64,000 nt of DNA from a candidate division WOR-3 bacterium. Lineage in GTDB: Bacteria; Hydrothermota; UBA3072. A program made the position numbers and the translations under genes. Positions 1 through 9,332 of the stretch are shown one piece after another (position 1 is the first letter of the stretch; each line of letters opens with the position of its first letter). The notes below the pieces were generated by a model. That model made no database searches and was not told the DNA's origin. It worked only from the letters and a program-made list of their open reading frames with translations. Where the stretch lies: positions 154,962 to 218,961 of the forward strand of contig JBDRZZ010000001.1 of assembly GCA_039804165.1 (NCBI GenBank), written 5' to 3'.

Positions 1-260
1 AAAATAATTTCCCACATTTTAGAGGTTTCGTAATTTTTAGGCTTATTTTTCTCGTATTCATATTGTTTTTTTAAGTTCAGTAAAACTTTCTCAATTTGAT
101 CTTCATACTTAAGATATTCTTTAGTTCCTTTACCCATTAGCTCCAAGGTTTCTACCTTAGCAGAGATAGTCTCTTTGTATGAATAACTGTCAAAATAGGA
201 GATTGTTGGAGCACATTTAATAAAGAAAATGCTGAAAAAAAGAAAGAAAAAATTTTTCAT
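1..260 (-). CDS. Lipoprotein, C-terminus cut by window edge
   Basis: The frame is open from an ATG at 260 to the left edge (86 codons). The product starts MKNFFFLFFSIFFIKC, a short hydrophobic signal ending in a cysteine at residue 16, consistent with a lipoprotein. The rest is charged and probably helical (KETISAKVETLELMGKG, then YEDQIEKVLLNLKKQY). The ATG overlaps the TGA of the upstream gene by four bases (257-260), so the two are probably translationally coupled and this is the third gene of the operon starting near 3608. No family is recognised. The haem-propeller neighbour suggests an envelope role, but the function is unknown. Confidence 0.6.
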   Translation of the reverse strand, partial: MKNFFFLFFSIFFIKCAPTISYFDSYSYKETISAKVETLELMGKGTKEYLKYEDQIEKVLLNLKKQYEYEKNKPKNYETSKMWEII

Positions 261-1759
261 CTTACTATTTTTGTGGCACCTGATAGAGCATCTATATTAA
301 CTGTTGAATCAAACATTGTTTCTAAGGGTGTTTTTTTGGTAACCTTCAAAAGCTTCCAATGACTAATTTTTATAGGTCCTTTAATCAATTCTGGGACATT
401 ATAATTTTTAATGTAAGTGTCGTAAAATGTTGGATCTTTTTGTGGCATTAAAAATGGCTTATAGGCATTTCCAAGAGAATCAACATAACTGAAATATAAT
501 CTGGAGCAAAGACCATCTTCTCTTTTACTTGCAAAAACAAACCAATGACTATTACTTGACCAACTATGATAGCTTTCGCTTTGTTCGCTATTTATATTGA
601 GTTTCCAATACTTTTTTGTTTTAAGATCCAACATATAAAGATCACTGGATTTAAAATGTATTGAAAAATATCCATAATCACTCATACAGAATAGTAAGAA
701 TTTCCCGTTAGGGGAAATTCTTGGGAAAGAAATGCTTTTTCCTGTTTCTTTTGAAGTGAGAACTGGTTCCACTTCCCCCCATTCATTTTTTTCGAAATCA
801 TAGGGAATTCGCATAAGATCATATTTCAATTTTAATTCTTCTTTTCTTTTAAATTCTGGGGCACTAGTGAAATATAAATATTTCCCACAAGGGCTCCAGG
901 TCGGTGTATTCTCTAATCTTTTTGTTGAAACTTTTGGGGATGTAGTTATTGTATTTGTTTTTATATTGTAAATAATTATATCAGAAGCCTTATCCCAAAC
1001 ATAAATGCTTTTGTCTTTTTGAGCATGGAATGATTGATATATTTTGTTAACCGAAAATGCAATGAGATTTCCATTTGGATGCCAGGAAGGATAAACCCCA
1101 GGAGACATTGTGTATTTTGTGCTAGTGTTTATTTTATTTATGCTACCATTTTTTACTAAAATTGTTCCAGGAAAATCGCCTCTTATATGGAAAATCATTT
1201 CCTCAGGGTTATTATTACAAAAAGAATGACAATTTATACAATTATGTTTTATAGCTCTATTTGTGAAAATTGGAGTTTCCTTAAAATTTTCAAGATTGCG
1301 CTCATAAATGCCCATTTCCCACCACAAAACATAGCCAGGATTTATTAATCTATAGACTACATAACTATCAATTTCTTCTTTTGCAATTTTGTTCTGAATT
1401 GTTTGAAACTTGCTCCATTTATTATTTTTACTTTTCAAGTATATATCTATATATAGCTCTTTTCCCCGATTCTCAGACAAAAGTTTTTTCCATTTTTTTA
1501 TCGGAATCTTTACAATATTTTTATGGGTTTTTATCCAGATATGCTTTTTATTCTCTCCATAAATATCTATAAAGAATTCTAAACCTTCTTCTTCAATCTT
1601 GAAATTTAAAGGGGCGATATTTGGAGGAATAATTATTTCAGTGTAATCAGGGCTAATATGGGGGGGACGGTTATTCTCTATGTAATTTGAAATAGACTTG
1701 GTACAACTAAAGACAAGGGTTATTAGGAGTGCTATTATTAATTTACAAAATATCCTCAT
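257..1759 (-). CDS. Haem-c-type PD40 beta-propeller lipoprotein
   Basis: 500 residues. The N-terminus (MRIFCKLIIALLITLVFSC) is a lipoprotein signal with Cys19. One CxxCH haem c motif (CINCH, Cys174-His178) sits between an N-terminal beta-rich domain and a C-terminal TolB/PD40-like propeller. Propeller signatures are PSWHPNGNLIAFS, PTWSPCGKYLYFTS, PRISPNGKFLLFCMS and HSWSSNSHWFVFAS. Similar proteins with one haem c motif and PD40 repeats occur in Bacteroidetes, often beside a DUF6057-type membrane protein, as here. The ATG is preceded by GGAG about 11 nt upstream and lies inside the end of the upstream gene (17-nt overlap). Role inferred: envelope-anchored electron transfer or sensing; substrate unknown. 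Confidence 0.7.
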   Translation of the reverse strand: MRIFCKLIIALLITLVFSCTKSISNYIENNRPPHISPDYTEIIIPPNIAPLNFKIEEEGLEFFIDIYGENKKHIWIKTHKNIVKIPIKKWKKLLSENRGKELYIDIYLKSKNNKWSKFQTIQNKIAKEEIDSYVVYRLINPGYVLWWEMGIYERNLENFKETPIFTNRAIKHNCINCHSFCNNNPEEMIFHIRGDFPGTILVKNGSINKINTSTKYTMSPGVYPSWHPNGNLIAFSVNKIYQSFHAQKDKSIYVWDKASDIIIYNIKTNTITTSPKVSTKRLENTPTWSPCGKYLYFTSAPEFKRKEELKLKYDLMRIPYDFEKNEWGEVEPVLTSKETGKSISFPRISPNGKFLLFCMSDYGYFSIHFKSSDLYMLDLKTKKYWKLNINSEQSESYHSWSSNSHWFVFASKREDGLCSRLYFSYVDSLGNAYKPFLMPQKDPTFYDTYIKNYNVPELIKGPIKISHWKLLKVTKKTPLETMFDSTVNIDALSGATKIVR

Positions 1760-3608
1760 CGGCTATTTTACTCCTTAATTCAAGTTTTGTTCTTTTGGGG
1801 TTAAGATAAAGTAGGTAATACCAATAAGTGTTGTGAAATTCTTTCTCAAGATATTCTTTTGCCTTTTTGTCTCTTTTTGATTTAATTTTAGCTATATTGA
1901 AAAGTTTAAATTTTTCAATTGTCTCTGGACTGATTCTCCATTCTTTCATATTGATTTTTGATGGCGCACCAATCATAATTACTAAAATAGCTTCTTCTAT
2001 ATGACGAGGGAGTTTCTTATAACCTAAATTTTTAAATTTATCAAAATATTCCAATAGGTCTCCTAACCTTCCTTCCAGTAAATAATATGCAATTAAGTAT
2101 TCAAAAGCCATTTTGTTTTTTTCGTCTTGCTTTAATAATTTTATTAGATCAAGATTTGGAGTTTTATTAGTAATGAAGAAATCAAAGTCAGGCCTTTGCA
2201 TTCTTTTCAATTTAATCAAGCTGTCTTTTTCTATTAAGGATTTGTCAAAAATATAGTTTTTGTAATATTTGGCCCATTTTCTATGTAATATACTTTTATA
2301 AAGAAGATCTAAAAATTTCTTTGCGGCCACGTAATTTTCATTTATAATATTAGTTAAAGCCAATCTTTTTAAAACCCTTGGATTATATTTAAATTTTGTC
2401 TGAGCCTCATAAGCCATAACTTGAGATGCATTTATATGTCCTAAATCAAAATATAGGTCGCTTGCAGGGATTGCAACTTGACTTGCAATTATTCTGTCAA
2501 TAAATAAGCCATCACTTCCTAAAAGTTGAGGATAATCAAATAGTGAATCAAGTAATTCTCCTTTATGATATAATGCTCTATTTACATTGAAATTTACAAG
2601 CCTATCGTAACTTTTTATACTCTTGGAGATATTTAAGAGTTCTTTCCACTTACCTTTATCTGCGAGGTAATCAATTTGAATTTTCTTTTTTTCTTCTTCT
2701 TCAAAAGAGAAATAAAGGATAAGAAATCCAAAAAATATTATAAAGATCGATTGTGCTAATAAACTATGAGGTATTTTTGCCAATAATTTATTTTGCTTTC
2801 TCTTTTTGCTTTTTATATATTTCAAATAAACAAAAAGACCAATTTTCAAAATTGGTAAAGAAAGGAAAAACAGATAAAAATATAAACCTGGTTTAAATAG
2901 AAAAGGTTCACGATAGAATTCATAAGGAGCAATGTAAAAATAAGCTTCTTTAAGAGTAATTATAAAGAGAAATTTTGCAGCAATGTAAGGGTATAAGAGA
3001 CATCCTATAAGATTGAAAATAATGTTAATATATTTTCTTCTTTCTTTTGAGAAAAGTATTTCGTGTAAAATAGATAGAGCCACAAAAAATAAAAATACCC
3101 ATCCTCCTAAGAAATAATAAATTAAAAAAGAAGGAAGAATCATAAATATTCTGTATCTATTTGGAATTTTTATGTAAAGGGAGTAAAAGAGAAGAGCAAT
3201 AAAGAATTTAAAACTTATTACAAAAGGGAAATTGTAACGGTTTTGTCCGATAAGGTAAAATATAATAGGAAAGAAAGAGAGAATTAAGGAATATTTGAAA
3301 TCTCCAAATTTTTTAATAAGGTTATAGATAATAATGAAAATAGATAAAGAAAGGATAGAAATTATTATTGACCCAACCAGATTAAAATATAAGAATTGGG
3401 AGAAGAATTGAGCAATCCAATCTGATAATCCTCCAGGATACATAATAAATTCTCTCAAGAATGTGTTCTGAAAGAGAAAAATAGGTTGATAAAGATGATA
3501 GAATAGAGATGGTTTAAAGACAATGAGAAAGTAAAAAAATATTAAAAGAAAGAAAAAAATAAAAAAGGAATTTGGATTATAGATTAATTCTTTTAACTTC
3601 ATAATCAT
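1743..3608 (-). CDS. Polytopic membrane protein with helical C-terminal domain, DUF6057-like
   Basis: About 621 residues from the ATG at 3608 (MIMKLKEL...); an ATG six bases later (3602) is also possible. The frame stays open upstream to 3692, but that segment lies over the promoter and has no ribosome site. The first half has roughly ten very hydrophobic segments, with a PGGLSDWIAQFFSQF loop after the first ones. The last 280 residues are soluble and helical, TPR-like. This layout and the PGGL motif recall DUF6057 proteins of Bacteroidetes, from memory only. It is the first gene of an operon with the haem-propeller lipoprotein. No Shine-Dalgarno is visible and a TTGACT-16-TAAATT promoter ends four bases before the ATG. 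Confidence 0.6.
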   Translation of the reverse strand: MIMKLKELIYNPNSFFIFFFLLIFFYFLIVFKPSLFYHLYQPIFLFQNTFLREFIMYPGGLSDWIAQFFSQFLYFNLVGSIIISILSLSIFIIIYNLIKKFGDFKYSLILSFFPIIFYLIGQNRYNFPFVISFKFFIALLFYSLYIKIPNRYRIFMILPSFLIYYFLGGWVFLFFVALSILHEILFSKERRKYINIIFNLIGCLLYPYIAAKFLFIITLKEAYFYIAPYEFYREPFLFKPGLYFYLFFLSLPILKIGLFVYLKYIKSKKRKQNKLLAKIPHSLLAQSIFIIFFGFLILYFSFEEEEKKKIQIDYLADKGKWKELLNISKSIKSYDRLVNFNVNRALYHKGELLDSLFDYPQLLGSDGLFIDRIIASQVAIPASDLYFDLGHINASQVMAYEAQTKFKYNPRVLKRLALTNIINENYVAAKKFLDLLYKSILHRKWAKYYKNYIFDKSLIEKDSLIKLKRMQRPDFDFFITNKTPNLDLIKLLKQDEKNKMAFEYLIAYYLLEGRLGDLLEYFDKFKNLGYKKLPRHIEEAILVIMIGAPSKINMKEWRISPETIEKFKLFNIAKIKSKRDKKAKEYLEKEFHNTYWYYLLYLNPKRTKLELRSKIADEDIL

Positions 3609-3612
3609 TTTA

Positions 3613-3640
3613 AATTTATTAGGGCTCAGAAAAAAGTCAA
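3613..3640 (-). promoter_or_regulatory. Promoter of the haem-propeller operon
   Basis: On the minus strand TTGACT (3640-3635) and TAAATT (3618-3613) are 16 bases apart. The expected transcription start falls at or inside the two candidate start codons (3608, 3602), giving a leaderless or nearly leaderless mRNA. The divergent deacetylase promoter begins at 3686. Confidence 0.5.
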
Positions 3641-3685
3641 GCTTTATGATCAAATTTAAATTGGGTTTCCCAAAGTTGTAAGGCA

Positions 3686-3713
3686 TTGACAAATTTTTTA
3701 TTTTTTTTAAATT
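3686..3713 (+). promoter_or_regulatory. Promoter of the CE4 deacetylase gene
   Basis: TTGACA (3686-3691), 16-base spacer, TAAATT (3708-3713). Start expected near 3720. The short leader carries TAGGAGGT just before the ATG at 3736. Confidence 0.6.
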
Positions 3714-3735
3714 CCATAGAAAAATAGGAGGTTTT

Positions 3736-4479
3736 ATGAAAAAATTTTTTATAATCTTTTTGTTTTTTTGCTTTTTTCTGTTGACCTGTGGTTCTTCTAA
3801 TGAGGTGCCTACTCAACCAGAGCCAGATACTACACAGCCAGACACTACACAACCTGCACCTAAGAAGCTTTGTGCTCTTACCTTTGACGATGGACCTGAT
3901 TTGGTTAAGACTGCTTTAGTCTTAGATAAGTTGGAAAAACATAATGTTGTGGCTACTTTTTTTGTTATAGGAAATAAGGTAAATAAAAATACGAAGTCTG
4001 TCTTAGAACGCGCTGTTTTGAGGGGGTGTGAGATAGCAAACCATTCTTTTGAACATGCAACTATGACCTCCTGGAAGCCAAAACAGATTAAAGAGTCAGT
4101 CCAAAAAACCAATGATTCTGTATATAAGTATGCTAAAGTTCTTCCTAAGTTCTTTCGTCCTCCAAACCTTGCTGTAAATAACACAATGTTTGAGGCAATA
4201 GATCTTCCTTTTGCTGAGGGTATTCTTGGATATGATTGGGCAGCATGTAATACCACAGCTTCAGAGCGAGCGGATAGCATTCTCAAATATATAAGAGACG
4301 GTGCTATAATTCTGCTTCACGATTTTCAACCTGATCCTCATCCAACACCCGAAGCGTTGGATATTCTTATCCCTGCTCTTAAGGACCTTGGCTATGAGTT
4401 TGTTACGTTGAGTGACTTATTTAGTAGAAAAGGGATAAATCCTTTTGTTGAATACAAAATGTGGAAATATGTAGAATAG
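3736..4479 (+). CDS. CE4 polysaccharide deacetylase lipoprotein
   Basis: 247 residues. A lipoprotein signal ends at Cys18 (FFLLTC), followed by a linker with the repeat PDTTQPDTTQP and then a NodB homology domain. The CE4 motifs are visible: TFDDGP (catalytic base and metal Asp), HSFEH (metal histidines), FRPPN and ILLHD. Family enzymes remove N- or O-acetyl groups from chitin oligomers, peptidoglycan, xylan or other polysaccharides; the substrate cannot be told here. The protein should sit on the outer or inner membrane surface. It ends 12 bases before the convergent GH43 gene, which may hint at xylan, but convergence is weak evidence. Confidence 0.85.
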   Translation: MKKFFIIFLFFCFFLLTCGSSNEVPTQPEPDTTQPDTTQPAPKKLCALTFDDGPDLVKTALVLDKLEKHNVVATFFVIGNKVNKNTKSVLERAVLRGCEIANHSFEHATMTSWKPKQIKESVQKTNDSVYKYAKVLPKFFRPPNLAVNNTMFEAIDLPFAEGILGYDWAACNTTASERADSILKYIRDGAIILLHDFQPDPHPTPEALDILIPALKDLGYEFVTLSDLFSRKGINPFVEYKMWKYVE

Positions 4480-4491
4480 CAGTTTTCTTTT

Positions 4492-6759
4492 TTATCTAAT
4501 TAAAATCATTTTTTTCGTCTCAGAGAATTTTTTGTCTTTTGCTTTAATTATGTAGAAATATACACCGTTGGGTAATTGCGATGCATCAAATTTTGCAGAA
4601 TAAATTCCTGGAGATAACTCCTCTTCTCTAAGGACTGCGACTTCTTCACCAAGAAGATTATATACTTTCAAGGAGATAAAAGATTTTTCAGGAACTCCAA
4701 AATTAATAGTCGTATAAAGAGAGAAAGGATTAGGATAGTTTTGCTCTAAGATGTAGGTTTTGGGAATTTTAGATGAGAAATCCTCTTCCACATAGGAAAG
4801 AGAGGTATCTCCTTCGATTAAAAACTTGATAGTTTTAAGTTGGAAAAGTCTATCCGTGCCACTTCCTTTGAATTTTAAATAAACGTCGTGGTTACCAGAA
4901 ACAGGATCTACTTTTGTCTTAAATACCTTAAAAGTTTGCCAGTCACCTGTAGTGGTAATCTCACATTCTGCAATTTTTCTCCCAGTGTCAAGAGAATCAA
5001 GCCAAACTTCAATAATTCCACCAGAAGTTGCGGATGAGGCTGAAAATCCAAGAGAATCCGGGGCTTTTGGATAATCAGAATTTCCTCCAAATTCAACCCC
5101 TGCATATAAAGCCCAGTCATTATTATGAATGCTATCTAAGAATTGGGGTCTTCTATAAGTTCCAAATTGGTTTGCTGGGCAAGCAGCCATCATTGGTGTG
5201 TATGCATCTCGATAAATATATAGATCAAAAAATGCAGGAGTATCCCCTTTAACATATAATCCCTGCCTTGTTCCAGTGAATGTCGTGTAGTCAGAATATG
5301 AATCAATTATAGAAATATTAATGTTTCCCCCCAGTTTTATCCAATTGATTCCATCTTCGCTGTAAAAACCACTAATGTTGTGGTTATTCCTAATAATTCT
5401 GAGCCATAAAGTATCTCCTATTAAATTAGGGACTTCGTATTTTGTATTTTCAAAACTAAATACAATTACTTTTTCTCCATTATCATTTACAGAGCTATAT
5501 AATTTTAAAAACTTTGTTTCATCTCCTCTCATAATCCAGAGTCCTGCCTCATCATTTTGTGATTGTGGAGTAAAGTCAAGGCGGGTTATAAGTGAATAAT
5601 TATGTTCTCCATCATTCTTTATAATTGTGGTTGGTTTTGAACTGCTCTTAGGAGATAACCGCAACCATCCAGGACGTTCAGTAAGAGAATGTTTTTCTTC
5701 TGGGGTGTAACCTAAAAATGACCATTCTGGATTTAACTCTAGAGAATCAAAGAAATCAGAATGTGGGACCATCCATGGAATGCCACTACTTGGCAGATTT
5801 GGTGCGGTGAAATAAGTATTTATGGGATAATCGGCGGTGGGTTTTAAATTTTCGTCATAATGAACTTGATTTAAAAGTCCTTGTCGCCCTTGTCCTTTCC
5901 AATCATCTTTTGCATAAAGAGGATGGAGAACCCAGTGGGTGCTATCATCAAGCATTACAACAGGGGAAGCGTGATTTGGTCTTGTAAAAAGAGAAGTGTT
6001 TTTCTTAGGGTCATTCTCATTGAAAAAATCACCCAACATTTCCCATGAGGAAGAATCATCAGTAAGAATAGGGCTTCTCATTACATATTGCCCTCCACCT
6101 AAATCCCTCGCAAATGAATAATAGTAATAACCTTTATATTTCCACATTACAGGTCCTTCTGCCCAACTGTATGGGTAATTAGGTGCTGGATTTAACCAGG
6201 ATAGATTATAAACCACACCTGTAGGTTGTCCCGTAGAGTCCAATTCTACAATTGCATTATTCGGTTGGAGATTTTTTACAAGAAGATACCATTTACCATC
6301 ATCGTCAATGAATATTGAATTGTCATAGCCTAATGTGTAGGGAAGTTGTGGAGGATCGTTAATTGTTACTGGATCGCTCCAAGGTCCTCTGGGGTCCTCT
6401 GCTGTCACATAGCGCATATGCCCTCCAAGAGAGAAGAAATGCCAGTATTTACCTTTATAGTAAACCATATGACCTCCCCAACATCCACCCCCAGGTTGAT
6501 CCCCATACTCTGGCCAGGAGGCCCTTACAGGTTGAGCAATTGCTTCCCAATGAACTAAGTCTGTAGAGTGATAAATAACTGGTGTTACGTTAAAAGAGGA
6601 GCCTGTTGTATAAAAATCGTTTCCAACTCTTGTTAAAGTGCAATCCGGATGGTCTCCAGGGATTACAGGGTTTATATAAGTTTGAAAAGATGGCGACCCC
6701 CCATATCCATATATTCCGATAATTAAATAACAACTTACTAATACAAAAAATCTTTTCAT
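4492..6759 (-). CDS. Secreted GH43 beta-xylosidase/arabinofuranosidase with CBM6-like and sorting domains
   Basis: 755 residues with a cleavable signal. A GH43 five-bladed propeller follows: INPVIPGDHPDCT gives the catalytic Asp (D39), GYDNSIFIDDDGKWYL the pKa-tuning Asp, and SWAEGPVMWKYKG the general-acid Glu. A beta-sandwich as in GH43 xylosidases (about 340-520) comes next, then a CBM6-like module (about 545-655, with SGGIIEVWLDS and GNHDVYLKFKG) and a C-terminal sorting domain (ILEQNYPNPFS, LKVYNLLGEEV, NGVYFYIIKA). The family removes xylose or arabinose from xylan side chains or ends. The sorting domain predicts surface anchoring or release. It has its own promoter and a strong AAGGAGG site. 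Confidence 0.88.
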   Translation of the reverse strand: MKRFFVLVSCYLIIGIYGYGGSPSFQTYINPVIPGDHPDCTLTRVGNDFYTTGSSFNVTPVIYHSTDLVHWEAIAQPVRASWPEYGDQPGGGCWGGHMVYYKGKYWHFFSLGGHMRYVTAEDPRGPWSDPVTINDPPQLPYTLGYDNSIFIDDDGKWYLLVKNLQPNNAIVELDSTGQPTGVVYNLSWLNPAPNYPYSWAEGPVMWKYKGYYYYSFARDLGGGQYVMRSPILTDDSSSWEMLGDFFNENDPKKNTSLFTRPNHASPVVMLDDSTHWVLHPLYAKDDWKGQGRQGLLNQVHYDENLKPTADYPINTYFTAPNLPSSGIPWMVPHSDFFDSLELNPEWSFLGYTPEEKHSLTERPGWLRLSPKSSSKPTTIIKNDGEHNYSLITRLDFTPQSQNDEAGLWIMRGDETKFLKLYSSVNDNGEKVIVFSFENTKYEVPNLIGDTLWLRIIRNNHNISGFYSEDGINWIKLGGNINISIIDSYSDYTTFTGTRQGLYVKGDTPAFFDLYIYRDAYTPMMAACPANQFGTYRRPQFLDSIHNNDWALYAGVEFGGNSDYPKAPDSLGFSASSATSGGIIEVWLDSLDTGRKIAECEITTTGDWQTFKVFKTKVDPVSGNHDVYLKFKGSGTDRLFQLKTIKFLIEGDTSLSYVEEDFSSKIPKTYILEQNYPNPFSLYTTINFGVPEKSFISLKVYNLLGEEVAVLREEELSPGIYSAKFDASQLPNGVYFYIIKAKDKKFSETKKMILIR

Positions 6760-6795
6760 TTTTCCTCCTTTTTTCTTCCTAATACCCTTTTTATA

Positions 6796-6823
6796 ATTAT
6801 AAATATTATTCCAGATTTGTCAA
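6796..6823 (-). promoter_or_regulatory. Promoter of the GH43 gene
   Basis: On the minus strand TTGACA (6823-6818), 16-base spacer, TATAAT (6801-6796): a consensus promoter. The transcript would start near 6789 and carries AAGGAGG before the ATG at 6759. Confidence 0.75.
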
Positions 6824-6865
6824 GATTTTTATTATTTGGATAAAAAATTAAGTCAATCAAAAAAG

Positions 6866-6900
6866 TTCCAACTTGACATATTGGAAATAAAATCTAATAT
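6866..6900 (+). promoter_or_regulatory. Leaderless promoter with flanking dyad, rpe-guaA operon
   Basis: TTGACA (6873-6878), 16-base spacer, TAATAT (6895-6900). The ATG of the first gene is at 6907, six bases after the -10 box, so the mRNA should start at the start codon. An inverted repeat, TTCCAA (6866-6871) and TTGGAA (6881-6886), brackets the -35 box and could be an operator. Confidence 0.6.
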
Positions 6901-6906
6901 TCCTAT

Positions 6907-7152
6907 ATGGATTTAGTTATTAGGGTAGTTAAGAAGAGATACTTTCCTAAGTTTGTATGTAAATTATTGATAAAAGAGAGTCATAAGATTGAAAGTAAGA
7001 TTTCTCTCTCCTTATTGTTTTTTGCTTCTATTTTGCCTTATTATAAGGTTTTTTTGAAAGGAATCTCTCTCAAAGAGTTTTGGCTTGGAAAGAAGGATTC
7101 TATTTTTGGTCAAACTTTAGATCTTTTGAGTTTATTGAAGGAGGAACTGTAA
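6907..7152 (+). CDS. Small basic protein of unknown function
   Basis: 81 residues, basic at the start (MDLVIRVVKKRYFPKF), with a hydrophobic central stretch (ISLSLLFFASILPYYKVF) that might contact the membrane. No family is recognised. It is read from a predicted leaderless promoter and lies 18 bases before rpe, so it is the first gene of the rpe-guaA operon. The frame fills the space between promoter and rpe, which supports it being real, but it has no motif that would confirm this. Confidence 0.5.
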   Translation: MDLVIRVVKKRYFPKFVCKLLIKESHKIESKISLSLLFFASILPYYKVFLKGISLKEFWLGKKDSIFGQTLDLLSLLKEEL

Positions 7153-7170
7153 CAATGGAGATCTTTAAGA

Positions 7171-7818
7171 ATGGATAGAGAAATTCATGTTTCAGTTTCT
7201 ATTCTTGCTGAGGATTTTTCTAAACTTGGAGAGATTTTAAGAATAATAGAAGACTCTGGAGGAGATTCTGTCCATCTTGACGTGATAGATGGGGTTTTTG
7301 CTCCAAACATTACTTTTGGGCCAGTTGTAATAAAAGGGATTAGAAAATTATCAAAGCTCCCTCTTCATGCTCATTTAATGATAAAATATCCTGAAAAATA
7401 TCTTGAAGATTTTGTAAAAGCAGGGTGTTCTTGGATTTATTTTCATCTTGAGGCAGAAGGTGAACCTTTAAATATAATAAACAAATTAAGAAAAATGAAT
7501 GTTAAAAGTGGAATTGTATTAAATCCAGATACTTCAGTTGAAACTGTAAAGCCTTATTTAAGGGAGGTCGATTCTATCCTTGTTATGAGTGTTTATCCTG
7601 GTTTTTCAGGTCAGAAATTTATTCCTGAAGTTCTCAAGAAGATAAAGGAACTTAGGCAAAGTTCTCCTACTCTTGATATAGCTGTGGATGGGGGAATTAA
7701 TGATGAGACAATCGATTCGGTGCTTAGTGCAGGAGCGAATGTAATAATTGCAAATTCTTATATATTTTCTTCTAAGGATAGAGCTTATGCCATAAGGCGA
7801 CTTAAGGGGTTAAAGTGA
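7171..7818 (+). CDS. rpe: Ribulose-phosphate 3-epimerase
   Basis: 215 residues, the usual length. It interconverts ribulose 5-phosphate and xylulose 5-phosphate in the pentose phosphate pathway in the cytosol. The TIM-barrel signatures are present: SILAEDFSKLGE, HLDVIDGVFAPN (metal His35, catalytic Asp37), HAHLMI (His68), VYPGFSGQKF (phosphate loop) and VDGGIN (second catalytic Asp). The start is supported by GGAG ten bases upstream. The stop overlaps the GTG start of guaA by four bases (GTGA), so the two are coupled. Confidence 0.93.
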   Translation: MDREIHVSVSILAEDFSKLGEILRIIEDSGGDSVHLDVIDGVFAPNITFGPVVIKGIRKLSKLPLHAHLMIKYPEKYLEDFVKAGCSWIYFHLEAEGEPLNIINKLRKMNVKSGIVLNPDTSVETVKPYLREVDSILVMSVYPGFSGQKFIPEVLKKIKELRQSSPTLDIAVDGGINDETIDSVLSAGANVIIANSYIFSSKDRAYAIRRLKGLK

Positions 7819-9332
7819 AAGAAAGAATTGTAATTCTTGATTTTGGCTCTCAATATACTCATTTAATTGCAAGGAGAGTTAGGGAATTAAAGACTTATGC
7901 TGTGATTCTACCTCCGGACACTCCCCCAGAAGATCTCGCTGACGCTAAAGGAATAATCCTCTCTGGAGGACCTTGGAGTGTTTTTGAAGAAGGAGCTCCT
8001 TTCCCTCATAGAGAGATTTTTGAGTTAGGTTTGCCAATTCTTGGTATTTGTTATGGATTACAGATTTTGGGTAAAGTTTTTGGTGGGGAAGTTTTAAGTT
8101 CTAAATTAAGAGAATATGGAGGAGCAGAATTTTTCCCCGGAGAAGATCCGATTTTTAAAGGATTGTCAAAAAAAACAATTGTATGGATGAGTCATGGAGA
8201 TAAATTAACTAAAATTCCTCCTGAATTTAAGGTTATTGGGAAAACACTTAACTCAGAATTTGCAGCAATAAAAAAGGGAAATATTTATGGGCTTCAGTTT
8301 CATCCTGAGGTTACTCATACTAAGGAAGGGAAAAAAATTTTAAGAAATTTTCTTTATTCAATTTGTAAGGTTGAGGGTGAGTGGACTTCTTCTTCTTTTC
8401 TTAAAATTGCTAAAGATACAATAGTAAACGGATATAAAGGAGATGGTAAAGCTGTTTTGGCTTATAGTGGTGGGGTTGATTCTACAGTTTGTGCTGTCCT
8501 TGCAAGGAAAATTTTGGGAGAAAAATTTATTCCAATATTTGTGGATACTGGTCTACTAAGGAAAGGGGAAAAAGAGGAAATAAAAATGATGGCCGAAAGA
8601 TTGAGCCTTGGAATAAGAGTTATAGATGGAGAGAAGACCTTTTTGGATGCTTTAAGAGGAATTGTAAATCCTGAGGAAAAGAGAAGAATTATAGGAAAAA
8701 AATTCATAGAACTTTTTGAAGAAGAGGCAAGAAAAATAGGAGCTAAGTATCTTATTCAAGGGACCTTATATCCAGATAGAATAGAGAGTATGCCGAGTGT
8801 AGGACCTTCTCATACGATAAAAACCCATCATAATGTAGGAGGTCTTCCAGAAAATCTCAATCTTATTTTGATAGAACCCTTAAAAGATTTCTTTAAAGAC
8901 GAGGTGAGGAAGATTGCCAAACTTTTGAAGATCCCAAAAGAGTTTTACAAAAGGCATCCTTTTCCAGGACCAGGTCTTGCTGTTAGAATTATAGGTGAAG
9001 TAACTAAGGAGAGATTGGAAATTTTAAGAGAAGCTGATTATATATTTATAAATACTTTGAAAAGTCTAAATCTTTATAACTCAATATGGCAAGCTTTTGC
9101 AATTTTTGTTCCTGTTAAGACTGTTGGAGTAATGGGAGATACAAGGACCTATGAGAATCTAATAGCTCTTAGAGCTGTAAAGAGCTCTGATGGAATGACT
9201 GCCGATTGGTTTCCTTTTAAGAAGGAAGCTCTTAGTAATATTGCCAGGCGAATAATGAATGAGGTTCCGGGAGTTAATAGAGTTGTTTATGATGTAAGTT
9301 CAAAGCCTCCAGCTACTATTGAATGGGAATAA
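7815..9332 (+). CDS. guaA: GMP synthase (glutamine-hydrolysing)
   Basis: 505 residues, full length. It converts XMP, ATP and glutamine to GMP. The class I amidotransferase domain has the nucleophile in GICYGLQ (Cys79) and the partner residues in FHPEV (His163, Glu165). The ATP-pyrophosphatase domain has the PP-loop SGGVDS (218-223). The C-terminal dimerisation domain has HPFPGPGLAVR and ends PPATIEWE as usual. It begins with GTG at 7815 overlapping the rpe stop, and its end overlaps the next gene by ten bases. Coupling of a pentose-phosphate enzyme to GMP synthesis fits nucleotide supply. Confidence 0.96.
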   Translation: MKERIVILDFGSQYTHLIARRVRELKTYAVILPPDTPPEDLADAKGIILSGGPWSVFEEGAPFPHREIFELGLPILGICYGLQILGKVFGGEVLSSKLREYGGAEFFPGEDPIFKGLSKKTIVWMSHGDKLTKIPPEFKVIGKTLNSEFAAIKKGNIYGLQFHPEVTHTKEGKKILRNFLYSICKVEGEWTSSSFLKIAKDTIVNGYKGDGKAVLAYSGGVDSTVCAVLARKILGEKFIPIFVDTGLLRKGEKEEIKMMAERLSLGIRVIDGEKTFLDALRGIVNPEEKRRIIGKKFIELFEEEARKIGAKYLIQGTLYPDRIESMPSVGPSHTIKTHHNVGGLPENLNLILIEPLKDFFKDEVRKIAKLLKIPKEFYKRHPFPGPGLAVRIIGEVTKERLEILREADYIFINTLKSLNLYNSIWQAFAIFVPVKTVGVMGDTRTYENLIALRAVKSSDGMTADWFPFKKEALSNIARRIMNEVPGVNRVVYDVSSKPPATIEWE

